A stretch of 64,000 bases of DNA from the NCBI RefSeq assembly GCF_003473485.1, contig NC_053046.1, forward strand, positions 31,201,332 to 31,265,331. The letters are read 5' to 3'. The stretch comes from Medicago truncatula. Taxonomy: Eukaryota > Streptophyta > Magnoliopsida > Fabales > Fabaceae. Of this stretch, positions 1-10,708 are shown piece by piece. The notes under the pieces were generated by a model that worked only from the letters and a program-made list of their open reading frames with translations, did not search any database and was not told where the DNA came from. The stretch's first letter is position 1; each line of letters starts with the position of its first letter. The position numbers were made by a program, and so were the translations under genes.

Positions 1-547
1 TTATCAACCTTGAGCCTTTAAATAGGAGTAAAAATCAGAGAAGAAGGGGGACACGATTCACACAACCTGAAAAGAGAAAAGAAAACCAGTAATCACAAAT
101 CATCAAAACCTCTCTCAAACCCTCATCACACACCATCATCGAATCATCATCACAACAATTCCAACCAACACATCAATTTTCCAGCCATCAGTCACAATTC
201 CAAAACCCACACAAAATCCTCACAACCGATCCAACAATTTTCCAAAGCCCTCAATAGAAACCGACACAAAAACATCACAGAATACCAGCATCAAAGGAAC
301 AACGCCGTACATCAACCGAAACAGCCATCACAGAATTGACCAGAGAATCCGAATCGAAATCAAAAGGTAGTATTTCATTAACTTTTAGATCTAGGCTCGT
401 ATATTCACTGTTTGAGATTTGTGAGTTTAGAATCGAGTAGAGGAGAAGAGAACAAGTAGAAGGAACCAAAAAAATCAAAAAAATAAGTTGTTAGGGTTCC
501 GGCGCGGTGGCGCCGCCCCACAGGCTGGCCAACCGCCACCGGAACCC
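1..547 (+). repeat. 5' LTR of element B, left piece
   Basis: Matches 16576-17122 of the 3' LTR with about five substitutions and no indels. It carries a TATA-like TTTAAATA at 17-24 (16592-16599 in the 3' copy) on the + strand, placed as an LTR promoter would be. The piece stops at the junction with element A; CCC at 545-547 is shared by both sides. Confidence 0.9.
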
Positions 548-585
548 TTTCGGGTTTTCGATCCACCGGGAAGCGCATTTTTGCC

Positions 586-613
586 TAGGCCGCCCTTTCG
601 GGTTTTCGACCTA
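586..613 (-). other. 3' stem-loop module of element A
   Basis: On the - strand an outer stem TAGG...CCTA encloses an inner CCC-GAAA-GGG hairpin, followed by AGGCAAAAAT. A second module begins next to it and is cut by the deletion junction at 545-547. The same module occurs six times in element B. Confidence 0.6.
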
Positions 614-635
614 CCACGTTGTTCCTTTCATATAT

Positions 636-3089
636 CTAGGCGAAGTATTTCTTGACTATATCGACATTCACAGGATTTGGAAGTTCAACACCATCCATGT
701 GTGTAACAATTAAAGCACCACCGGAGAAGGCCTTCTTGACAACATAAGGACCTTCATAGTTAGGCGTCCACTTGCCCCTTGGGTCGGGTTGCTGGCTTAT
801 CCTCCTTTTCAAAACAAGTTCTCCTACCTTGAATTCTCGAGGATGGACTTTCTTGTCAAAGGCAGTCTTCATTCTTGCTTGATATGACTGTCCACGAGCC
901 ATGGCATCCATACGTTTTTCCTCAATCAAATTCAACTGATCATACCGGCTTTGGCACCATTCAGCCTCGGATAACTTTGATTCCATGATCACACGGAGAG
1001 ATGGGATCTCCACTTCCAAAGGAAGAACCGCTTCCATACCATATACAAGAGAGAAAGGGGTTGCCCCGGTTGAACTGCGCACTGTAGTACGGTAACCATG
1101 CAGAGCATAGGGTAACATCTCATGCCAGTCCTTATAAGTAGTAACCATCTTCTGAACAATCTTCTTGATATTCTTGTTGGCGGCCTCAACTGCACCATTC
1201 ATCTGAGGTCTATAAGGAGAAGAGTTATGATGCTCAATTTTGAATTCTTCACAAAGAGCTTGCACCACATTGCTGTTTAGGTTGGTACCATTGTCGGTAA
1301 TGATCTTACTGGGAACACCATATCGACAGATGATGTTATTCTTGATGAACTTGGCTACCACTTGCTTGGTCACATTGGTATAAGATGCCGCTTCAACCCA
1401 TTTAGTGAAGTAGTCAATTGCCACTAAGATGAAACGATGACCATTTGAAGCCTTCGGTTCAATTCTTCCAATCATATCGATGCCCCACATTGAAAACGGC
1501 CATGGGGATGACATAACATTGAGAGCGTGCGGAGGCACGTGAATCTTATCAGCATAGATTTGACATTTGTGGCACTTTCTGGCGTGCTGGTAGCAATCAT
1601 GCTCCATGGTCATCCAGTAGTAACCTGCTCGCAACAACTTCCTTGACATAGTATGCCCTGTAGCATGGGTCCCGAAGGTACCGTCATGTACGTCATGCAT
1701 TAACTGTTCCGCTTCATGTTCATCAACACATCTTAACAATACCATGTCATAGTTTCTTTTGTACAGAATATCTCCATCCAAAAGGAATCTACTGGCCAAT
1801 CTTCTTAGGGTCTTCTTGTCTTGGTTGGAAGCACCTGACGGATACTCACGGCTCAGCAAGAACTGCTTGATATCGTAATACCAGGGTTTATAGTCAACCA
1901 TATTTTCACCGGCCTGATCGATCACATCCCCAATAGCAAACACATGCGAAGGTCTTTCAAGGCGTTGCACTTTGATTATTGGCACATCATTCCAATGGTT
2001 TACTCGAAACATGGAGGATAGAGTAGCAAGAGCATCAACCATTTGGTTCTCATCACGAGGGATATGGTGCAACTCAACCTTTGTAAAATATGTCAGCAAA
2101 CGTCTTGCGTAATCACGGTAAGGAATCAGATTGGCATGGTGGGTCTCCCATTCACCCTTTATCTGATTGATGACGAGTACCGAATCTCCATAAATGTCGA
2201 GGTGTTTGATTCTCATGTCAATCGCTTCCTCGATCCCAAAGATACATGCTTCATACTCAGCCATATTGTTTGTACATTCGAACAGAATCCGGGCGGTAAA
2301 AGGAATGTGATGCCCCTGTGGGGATACAATGACTGCCCCAATTCCTTTGCCATAAGCATTGACAGCACCATCAAAGACTAATCCTCACTTGCTATTGGGA
2401 TCTGGTCCTTCACCAATCAATGGTTCTTCGCAGTCTTTTGATTTCAAATACATGATCTCTTCATCGGGGAAATCAAACTCAATTGGTTGGTAATCATCGA
2501 GAGGTTGGTAGGCGAGATTATCGGCAAGGATGCTACCTTTGATTGCCTTTTGAGTTTTGAACACAATATCATATTCAGACAAAAGCATCTGCCAGAGTGC
2601 AATCTTCCCAGTAACAACAGCTTTCTCAAAGATATACTTGATAGGATCCATCCTGGATATCAACCAAGTTGTATGATTCACCAAATAATGACGCAGGCGT
2701 TTGGCAGCCCAGGCTAGAGCACAACAAGTCTTCTCAAGCATTGTATACCGAGTTTCACAGTCGGTGAACTTCTTGCTCAGATAGTAGATAGCATGTTCTT
2801 TCTTTCCAGTCTCATCTTATTGACCAAGCACGCATCCCATGGATTCATCAAACACTGACAAATACAAAATCAAAGGCCTTCCTTCCACGGATGAGACAAG
2901 GATAGGTGGTTCCAGCAGGTAATTCTTGATGCTATCAAAAGCTTCCTGGCATTCATCGTTCCATACAATAGGCTGATTCTTGCTCAAGCAGTCGAGTGAT
3001 CTCATACGGTATATCATCATCCTCTTCATCTTCGGCTTCATACACCGGGAATTCAAAATTTGGAGGAACTGTATGATTACTGTGTTCAA
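636..3089 (-). pseudogene. Element A pol: RT tail, RNase H, integrase (RT core deleted)
   Basis: The downstream open part (2264-636, 542 codons) holds the end of an archaeal-type RNase H (NNMAEYEACIFG, VDALATL) and a complete integrase: an HHCC zinc finger (CHKC), a DDE core with ITDNGTN and a later Glu in NGAVEAANK, and the C-terminal RGKWTPNYEGPYVV block without a chromodomain. Upstream (3089-2385) are the RT-RNase H junction (QPIVW, PLILYLSVFDESMG, LGQ) and the gypsy RNase H (KTCCALAWA). Two in-frame stops break it: TAA after LGQ near 2815 and TGA replacing Trp before GLVFDGA near 2385. The RT catalytic core is missing: the acidic linker EDEEDDDIPYEI runs straight into the RT tail near 2990. 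Two RNase H types in series fit the Tat/Ogre lineage. Not functional as it stands. Confidence 0.9.
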
Positions 3090-3404
3090 CGGGTTTATTA
3101 TGGTTCAAACTGCATAGAATGGTTGAATGATTTTAGAAAAGGGTTTTTTTTTTCTTTCATGCAGATCTTTGAAATTAATAAGAAAAATAAAGATGTTTTG
3201 GTTTTTTCTGGTATTACCATTATTTCCAAGAAAAAAAAAAAAAAAAAAAATCACTAAAAAATAAAAGTCGTGAAAGAAACGACGATTTTTATTGATAACG
3301 GCGATGCCGAAACAAACACGCCCTTCCAGAAATATCACTTTCGCTTCGGACAGAGCGAGAGGATGGTTATTTTGAAAAACAAAACACTTAAGCAACAAGA
3401 CACA
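3090..3404 (-). other. Intron-like spacer between gag-pro and pol of element A
   Basis: Non-coding on the - strand, with long T and A runs. Ogre elements are known to carry a spliced intron between gag-pro and RT. The position fits, and element B has a similar spacer (12356-12740) ending in a like GTTGAACA-type sequence before the acidic linker. I did not fix the splice sites. Confidence 0.55.
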
Positions 3405-4240
3405 TTATTCGGAAACATGCATGATTGAATGAATGTTGATGGCGTCCCAATTTCTCGCAATGCCTCCTGGTATAACAAACATAGGCCTAGGACTACATCC
3501 AGTCGCCTCTTCAGTAATTGCATTGACAAACTCAGCACTGTAGAAGATTCCTGTGGTATTGTACTTGTAAGGAATAGCCTTTGCTGAAGTATAAGGTACC
3601 GGTCCGGGCAGCCTTATCACTAGAGGCTCAACATTCTCTTTTGAAGGCACGCTCTTGACGGGCGGATCATGAAAGACTGGCACAATCACATAAACATCGT
3701 TGACAGTCAAATAATTGTCGTTCATCAAGCTCTGGATGTCATTTTGAACAGCATAGCAACCCAAAGGATTACGAAAGCAATCTGGGCAATTGGCATGATC
3801 ACGGTTAAACAGAGAAGCTTTGCATAGCTTGATGTGTAGTGGTACCAGAGGAGTTGCAACATTACGGACATCAAGTCTGGGAGCTTCCTCATACACCTCA
3901 ATCATGTTCACAGCAGCGTGATTCGGAAGAGGATTGTCGAGGACATGAGGGACATTGTTCTCAAAAGTCAACTTTCCTTGATCAATGAGCTTCTTCACGA
4001 TGTACTTCAAAGCATAGCATCCTTCGACATCATGACCCAGAGCACCTTGATGGAAATCACATATGAGGTCAGACCGGAACCTGGGAGGCAACGGATCAGG
4101 TGGAGGCTTGCCCTGTCTGGTGGTGCAGTGCCCTCTGAGAAGTAGAGTTGGGAGTAGCTCAGCATACAACATTGGTATCAGAGGAAAGGTAGGTCTAGCT
4201 TGTTGCTGCTGTCGTTGTTGAGCTGGAGGCTGATTGTTCC
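3405..4240 (-). pseudogene. Element A gag C-terminus and protease-region ORF
   Basis: Open for 255 codons from 4172, and readable from about 4240 in the same frame through a Gln-rich stretch (QQRQQQQARP). It has the zinc-knuckle-like CDFHQGALGHDVEGC found in Ogre gag, then the conserved segment beginning NHAAVNMIEV and ending near IPGGIARNWDAI. Element B has lost this downstream segment. The gag core domain is missing between here and the gag N-terminus at 4195-4416, so gag carries an internal deletion. Confidence 0.75.
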
Positions 4241-4416
4241 CAGGCGGCTAGCAGAGCAGTCATGGTATCATTGGCCTTTGCCAATTCTTCCCTCAGAGAA
4301 GCCAACTCGGTGCGAAGCTGAGTGTTCTCTTCCTCCATAGCTACCAAATTCTTTTTTCTGTACAATCTAGTCCGATGGATTCTGTCAGGTTCGTAGACTT
4401 TTCGAGCACGAGCCAC
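4195..4416 (-). pseudogene. Element A gag N-terminus (coiled coil)
   Basis: 73 codons starting MARARKVYEPDR, then a heptad-like segment (MEEENTQLRTELASLREEL). It matches in order and style the start of element B's gag (MARRNLYQ..., LEQENQVLRAEV), which supports this ATG. The frame ends soon after, where the gag core has been deleted; another frame resumes the gag C-terminus. Confidence 0.7.
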
Positions 4417-4592
4417 CTTTCAAACTCTGTGGCAGAAGAACCAGGAGGCAATGAGTGCTTGGAAGCTTCTGTGACTGATGAATGATGCATATGATGCATG
4501 ATATGTACAAATGCAGATGCAAAAATGACTTTTTTGTCATCGAAGGGTTTTTAGACAAATTAGAAACCTTGTAAACATTATTTAATAAGATC

Positions 4593-5162
4593 TCAATAGC
4601 GTTCAAATCCACGAAGTTGTCGAGATTCGAAAAGAGAATGAGCCCATAGATAAACAATGCAAGAATAGCCTCGAGTGTATCTTGACAAGTGGTTTCGAAT
4701 TAGCCCGCTCAAGTAGATACTTTGAAGTGAACCCTCGGATGTGAGAATTGGTAATAAGATGATTGGAGACGTCGGAAGTCCTGGGATAGATATCCTTAGC
4801 AATAACCAAAGGAGTAAGAGAAGTTCCGGGACCGCTATAGGTGAATCTAACAAGTAGGAATAAGCCTCAAGAGTAGGGACCAATTGGAAATCCGAGAAAG
4901 TGAAGCAACGGAAACTCGAGTCATAGAATCGCACAAGAGTGTGCACTAGCTTCCCTTCAACATTGGTCTGGAGAATAGTGAGCAAACCACCATATCGGAG
5001 TCGAAAACCTGTTTGATTCTTAACCTTGAGTGCCAATTCTCTCAAGCTAACCAAATCAACCTCCTTGCACTTGTAGGATTTAGTCTTCTTCATACCAGTA
5101 ATGTTTACAAAGTTTTTAATTTGTCTAGTCCTTCGATGAAGGCATGAAAAAAGTTTATGCAT
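4593..5162 (-). pseudogene. Ogre ORF1 remnant (plant-mobile-domain-like)
   Basis: Ogre elements carry an extra ORF upstream of gag whose function is unknown. Here 189 codons remain. The recognisable part is roughly residues 50-115: FRLRYGGLLTIL, then FYDSSFRCFTFSDFQLVP and TLEAYSYLL, a pattern I associate with DUF7745/plant mobile domain proteins. After residue 115 the sequence turns into Leu-rich nonsense, indicating a frameshift or truncation. Element B lacks this ORF. Confidence 0.55.
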
Positions 5163-5804
5163 GAATGCATGTATGCATGATTGTTTTTTTTTTTCAATTA
5201 CAGAGAATACATGGTGAGGGTAAGTTCCACAATGTTGGAGTTAAGGATAACAACGCCATTTGGTAAGGACTATGGTTTAAAATGTACCTGCATCACGGGT
5301 TCTACCAAGTTCCCAAATTACAACTTCCCTTATGAGCATATCGGTGTATAGGACCGCTCCTAGTCCAATAACGCCCATAAGTAAGTCTAGTTTGAGTGTA
5401 GTATCGCGTGTCGACCAAAGTCAAAACTGCTCTTGGTTTAGCCACCGCACTACGTCCTAAAAAAAGGCCAAGATGGGTTAAGGGTGATCTAAAGGTCCTC
5501 AACGTTTAGCGGACTTCAAAAATAATAACGCCAATCACGACTGCTCATGACGACATATTATTACTTTTGAAAGACCTACGTTGAGTGGAGTTATATCACA
5601 TGTACACATATCGCAGGACCGCTCCTGGTATGGCACTACGATTGTACCCCGTCCTATCTTATGTTTCACTCAAGCCCGGGTGTAGGACTTTGATATTCTC
5701 ACCCCACACGTTAAATGAAAATAAACAAATATTCACATATATAAGCAATAAAACAAAGCGTAAACATAAACTACGGAAAACTAGGCGTGACCCGCTTAAA
5801 AAAT
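5163..5804 (-). other. Leader (5' UTR) of element A with four stem-loops
   Basis: Aligns with element B's leader (9694-10340) through shared blocks such as AGGACGTAGTGCGGTGGCTA and GGGAACTTGGTAGAACCCGT. It contains four 14-nt hairpins at 5614-5627, 5536-5549, 5422-5435 and 5349-5362. Written on the - strand the stems are CAGGA/TCCTG, CATGA/TCGTG, CAAGA/TTTTG and TAGGA/TCCTA, with loops GCGG, GCAG, GCAG and GCGG. Confidence 0.8.
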
Positions 5805-5823
5805 GTCCCCAGTGAAGTCGCCA
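5805..5823 (-). promoter_or_regulatory. Primer-binding site of element A
   Basis: On the - strand it reads TGGCGACTTCACTGGGGAC, four bases after the LTR end (ATAACA then GAAA). It is identical to the PBS of element B. Ogre elements are reported to use a tRNA-Arg primer, and this fits that type. Confidence 0.85.
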
Positions 5824-5827
5824 TTTC

Positions 5828-8800
5828 TGTTATCATGGTTTTTGGGTGCCAAGCCATTAATTGGACTTGAACCTTTTGACCGTTGATATCTTCTTTTTTC
5901 TTGGGAAGGGTAAAAGGAGAAAAACCCTTGAGTTTCCGAATTCGGGGGTCGATTTCGCTACGGGAAGGTGTTAGGCACCCGGAGCGATTATGGTATTCCA
6001 TAAGAACCGTTCTCCTAAGTTTATTTCTACGCTTTATTTTATTGCCTATTTATTGAAAGAAAAGAAGTTTTATTTGAGTGAAGAATGGGGGAGAGAAGAT
6101 GATTGAATTTGATTTTATTTCGGCTTGGAGGGGTTAAAGTCCCTTGCCTACGTACCGTTTTACGGGATCAAAACCGGCGTAGTTCTTGCTAAAAAGACTT
6201 GTTGTTTTTTTTGTTTTAATTGTTTGATTTTAAATTTTGAAAATGATTTTGAAGAAGGGGATTGAGAGGCTTCATGAGCATTAGAGTATGAAAAAGTGGG
6301 GGTTTGTTTAGTGATTTTGCAAAAAAGTCTAAATGATTAGATTTATTTGAGAATTTTATTAAGAAAATAAAAGGTGAAAAATTGTTGGAGTTTTGACTCC
6401 ATTTTTATGAAAAAATATTTGAAGCGAATTTGTTTGCATATTTTTTGGAAAAAATTGGATTTTCTCTAAGTGTTTAAACCTAAGCATTCATCTAACCATG
6501 CAATCCTAGGCATACATCTACACATGCAATCCTAGCCATACATCTAGGGTGAGTGTGTGCGTGCCGGTGCGTCATAGTGTCCATAGTCCATATTACAAAA
6601 ATTGCCTAAATACATTCTATGGCCCCTTTGCCAAGCTACAAACCAATGATAACAAATTACATCACCAAATGAATTAAAACTTGCAAAAATAAATGCTAAG
6701 CTAAAGAAAGTGGAGGAGGTAGTGGAATGCTATGAGTGAAGTCTCACAAGGAACAAAATGTTAGTGAAACAAGGAAAAATATAATGGGAATGATGAAAAA
6801 TGCACCAAATGAATATGCAATAAAAAGGGGTAAAAACATGAGAATTTATCAAGCACAATGTGTAATAAATGGCCTATAATGCAAGCACAAACACAAACCA
6901 AATGAAAACAGTGGCACAATCATTGAATTATCATCACATCTATCATGAAAATGCATTCTAATTAGCCATGCTATGCACCAAAATTCTTAGGACAAGAATC
7001 AACCTAAAAAGCATGACAAAGCTAACTAGAGAAGTAATTTGAACGAGAGACCTATGCACATATTTTTTACCAGTTATTTGCAAGCAAAATATCATTAAAA
7101 AATCATCAAGAAAGTGGTAAAAACATGTAGTAATTTTTGGAATTTATGGTAAAAAAATCAGAGCAATCAGAGGTTCAGATAGCAAAAAGAACGGTGTAAG
7201 TAGCACAAAAAGGCAAAGAAATTCTTAGAAAACTAAGCCCAAACCTACAGCCTAACACACAAAACTCAGATTGCACAGGAGACGTTGGATTGATCCAGGG
7301 TAGGAAACCCTAGATCCAACGGCCAGGAACGAAGGAGGTTGGACCGGTCCTGAACCGGTCCGGTTCACTGGCTTTAAAAAGGGGGGGAAACCGGTTTTTT
7401 CCTATTTTCTTCCTCTCCTTCTCTCTCTAACTCTTCTCTCTTCTCTCATCTCTCTCTAAACCCTCACCGCCGGTGAGGATGAAGCCACGGCAGAGACCTT
7501 GAAGGTCCGCCGGAAGCTTCATCTTCTCCGGCGAGTCCTATGCACTCTCCGGTGAAAAATTTCCAGAATTTAAAGATTTTTACATCAAATGATTCGTCCT
7601 TTAACCCTAAACACGAATCCAGCAATTATTTTCTCAAACACAGCTTGATACGATGTAGATCTGAAAATTTCGTACGGTTTTGAAATTGATTTTCTTTGAT
7701 CTTTTTTTGAAAAAAAAAGGTTTAGATCTTTACGGATCTACATCGTTTCGTCGTTTATCTCTTTTCTGGTGCTTGTTCTTGCTTTCAAAACTTAGGTCCT
7801 TATGGATCTAGGTTTTGTGTTTACGGTTACGGTCTTATCTTTGAATTCTGGAAATTTTTAGATCTGTTTCTCGCGTGATTTTACAGGTTAAACTATGATA
7901 TCACTTCTGAAAAGGAATTCTGAGTTTTACCTGAAGTTTTTGATTGGAGGTTTTATGAGATTCTTCGGAAATCTTGATTCTGTTCTTGATGATTTTTGAT
8001 CCTTCCGCTTGTTCTTTGGACCGAAAATAAATCGGTGATTCACTGGCTTAATCCCTTCATCTTCTCCGATTCTTTCTCTGTGATTATACGCTTGAACTTG
8101 CTTTCCCTCTTCTGATCTTCTCTCTGTGATCAACGCTTGAGCTTGCTTCAATGCGAACTCGCGTTTGGAATTGCAGGGAAACGACCAATTCAGTGATGAA
8201 GATTCCACAGAATCTCTGAGAATCGATCCAAAAATTGTTGATTCTGATGAATTTTAGGGTTTCTGGAAACGGTTAGGGTTTTGTGTTCTTGGTGTTCTTG
8301 AGAAATTCTGAGAAATTTTCTGTTTTGATTCAATTGCTGAGAGAGAGAAAATTAGAATTGTGTTTATGAGTTGGCGTGTGGTTAATGGATCTCTGTGGCA
8401 CTGTACACCTTTTATAGCCTGCCATGTGTGATCTTGGACCATTAGAAAGCTGACATGTGGCATTGGACTGAAAAAGGGGCGCTGCCTTGTAATTTGACTT
8501 GAAGGACCTGTTTGCAAATTTGAAAAAATATATGGACTGGACTGAAAAATGAAAGTAAGGACTGAAATGAAATTAAAAACTGTTTGGACAAAATATGCAA
8601 TTTTGGGACCTCAATTGAGGGACCAAAATGCAATTAAAAATAAAATTGGATAAAACGTAATTTGACCAAACGTAAAATGAAACAAAAAAATAAAATTGAC
8701 AAAACGGACTAAAACGAACCAATGGCTTAAATGAGGTACTTCAAAGTAACCCCTCTATGCCGAAATTTTGTGTGAAATGACCAAAATGCCCTTCTGTACG

Positions 8801-9067
8801 ACTTTTGAAATAAAATGCAAGAAAAGTAATGCGATGATTTATAGAATTTTTTCAAATGACTTGTAATGCAAAAAGACATTTTGGATGGTTTTATGCGCAA
8901 GAAAAATCAAAGACAAAATCACGATTGAAAATAGTTTGAGACAGACATTAAAATATGCAGATGAAACAAAGTAAAGGTTCAGGGAAATATAACAGCAAAT
9001 TGACAAATATCAGTATTGAAAAAGAAATTTGAATAAGTATTTTTAGGTCCAAAATCAGGGTACAACA
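5828..9067 (-). repeat. 5' LTR of element A (about 3.2 kb)
   Basis: Starts TGTTGTACCC at 9067 and ends ATAACA at 5828 on the - strand. A TATA box CTATAAAAG lies at 8417-8409. The U5-like block near 5990-5950 has the GGGTGC...ACCTTCCC pattern that also occurs in B's LTR. An antisense (+) stretch at 7361-7560 has a TATA-like TTTAAAA and a CT-rich leader; a similar antisense stretch is in B's LTR near 17300-17120. The ORFs readable here on the - strand (7927-8633) are not gene-like. Confidence 0.8.
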
Positions 9068-9670
9068 CATGCAAATAATCAAAAATCACAAAAATATCTT
9101 CATAAACAAACCTTGATCTTAAATCAAGTGACCGTCTTTTGTTTTCATTTTCTTAATCAAACTTTAATCAATTTAATCATATTTTGAGTCATTTTCTTTT
9201 AATATAAAAAATACAAACAAATACTCATTTGCCACTTGGCTTTTCATTTTAAAACCTTTTTTCAAAACTAATAAAAAACACTCAACAAATCAAACGTCGT
9301 TTTCTACCCCGAACTACGAGGTTTTGATCCCTCACGGGTACGTAGGCAGAGGACCATGTCCTTCCAAATCAATAAAATGTAGATAACTAGGTCTTTTATT
9401 CTTCCACTTTAATTCCTTCTTTTCAAAAATAATAAGCAAGTTTATAGCACATTAATTAAATAAAATCAAGAGGTTCTCGTAGAGTACTACGAATATTTAG
9501 GGTGCTAATACCTTCCCTAAATATAACCAACCCCCGAACCCTAAATCTCAATATGGGGTAGTTTGAACCTTTTTCCCCTTTTTCTTAAAAAAATTAAATG
9601 TTCAGTCGTGAAATAATTAGTGAGTCAAAAGCTAATCAAATAGCCTTGATCTCCAAAAAATGACACGACA
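9068..9670 (+). repeat. 5' LTR of element B, right piece
   Basis: Matches 17790-18392 of the 3' LTR with about three substitutions and no indels. It ends ATGACACGACA, followed by the PBS. The U5 block GGGTGCTAATACCTTCCCT is near 9510. Confidence 0.9.
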
Positions 9671-9674
9671 GAAA

Positions 9675-9693
9675 TGGCGACTTCACTGGGGAC
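9675..9693 (+). promoter_or_regulatory. Primer-binding site of element B
   Basis: TGGCGACTTCACTGGGGAC, four bases after the LTR end; the same sequence as in element A, consistent with the Ogre tRNA-Arg type. Confidence 0.85.
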
Positions 9694-10708
9694 CCCCTAA
9701 GAGGGTTAAGCCTAACTTGGCTTTATTTAAATTTTGTTCTATAACTTGCTTAAAATCAAAAAATAAAATATGGAAAACCGTGTATATATGTTCTTCCTTC
9801 TTCGTTCTCCTTTCTAAACTTGAGTGGTGAGATAAGTCATACACCCGGACTTGAGTGAACATTAAGATAGGATGGTGATATAATCAAAGTGCCATTCCAA
9901 GAGTAATCTTGAGTGTTGGTACATGTGATAATCCCGCTCAATGGAGGTTCTTGGAAGTAATACTTTGTTGACATGAGTAATCATGTTTGACACTATTATT
10001 TTCAAGTAACCGTCGAAGTTGAGGGCCTTTAGTTACCTTTAACCCATCTTGGCCTTTTAGGACGTAGTGCGGTGGCTAATCAAGAGTAATCTTGAATTAG
10101 TTGATACGCGAGACTACACTCAAACGAGACTTTCCTTCAAATGATATTAGATCAAGAGTAATCTTGTAACCTAATAATATTTGGAAGTGGTTAAAGACTT
10201 TGGGAACTTGGTAGAACCCGTGATACAGGTACAAATGAAACCATAGTCCTTACTAAATGGCGTTGTTACCCTTAAAGCTCCAACATTGTGGACTTAACCT
10301 CACCATGCATTCCATGTTCTTTAGCATAATCATGCAAACATGCATTCATTCATAAAAACTTTTTCTCACTAATATCGAAGGACTTAGATAAGTTCTTGTA
10401 AACATCAAAGATATGGTCCTTGTAAGAAGGAACACCTACAACTTCAAAAACCTTAACTAAGCTTTAGCTTTTGTTAAGAATTTTTTCCTTGGTTTCGTTC
10501 TTACTTTTGAAAAGGGAACCAATTGCAACATCTTCACAATTTTCAGATAAAACAATGTTCCTTATCAAGTTTACAATTACTTTGACAAATCCTTCAAAAA
10601 AAATGTGTCTATTTTTGCATAAGCATAGCATGCATCATTTTGCATTCATAATTTCAAGTCTGAGTCTCACACTGTGTCTTTTCTACTAAAGGTCAATCCA
10701 TTTCAAAA
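9694..10708 (+). other. Leader (5' UTR) of element B with four stem-loops
   Basis: No ORF1 is present: the sequence passes from the leader (to about 10430) into a degraded remnant and then to gag. Four hairpins sit at 9898-9911, 9972-9985, 10081-10094 and 10153-10166. All have the loop GTAA (GUAA in RNA, a GNRA tetraloop) on perfect five-pair stems: CAAGA/TCTTG three times and CATGA/TCATG once. They align one to one with the four hairpins of element A. Confidence 0.8.

Larger units (their letters stand above)
548..9067 (-). mobile_element. Ogre-like LTR retrotransposon A, nested and truncated
   Basis: Reading on the - strand: 5' LTR 9067-5828, PBS 5823-5805, leader with four hairpins, ORF1 remnant, gag N-terminus, gag C-terminus with protease region, intron-like spacer, RT tail with RNase H and integrase, one stem-loop module, then an abrupt end at 548. 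The 3' LTR is absent. The outer end TGTTGTACCC at 9067 interrupts B's LTR just before CATGC (9068-9072), the likely target-site copy. The matching copy at the other end is gone because the deletion that removed A's 3' LTR also took the B segment equivalent to 17123-17789. A belongs to a different subfamily from B: its LTR is about 3.2 kb and diverged. Confidence 0.85.

Noticed and set aside
275..478. 67-codon antisense ORF, repeated almost identically at 16850-17053
   Set aside because: Both lie in the two LTR copies of one element; identity comes from LTR duplication, and the protein has no recognisable features.
3105..3398. 97-codon ORF with a long Phe run
   Set aside because: Poly-Phe comes from a T run in the intron-like spacer of element A.
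7927..8633. Several - strand ORFs of 60-90 codons
   Set aside because: They overlap the LTR promoter region of element A and show no domain or conserved pattern.
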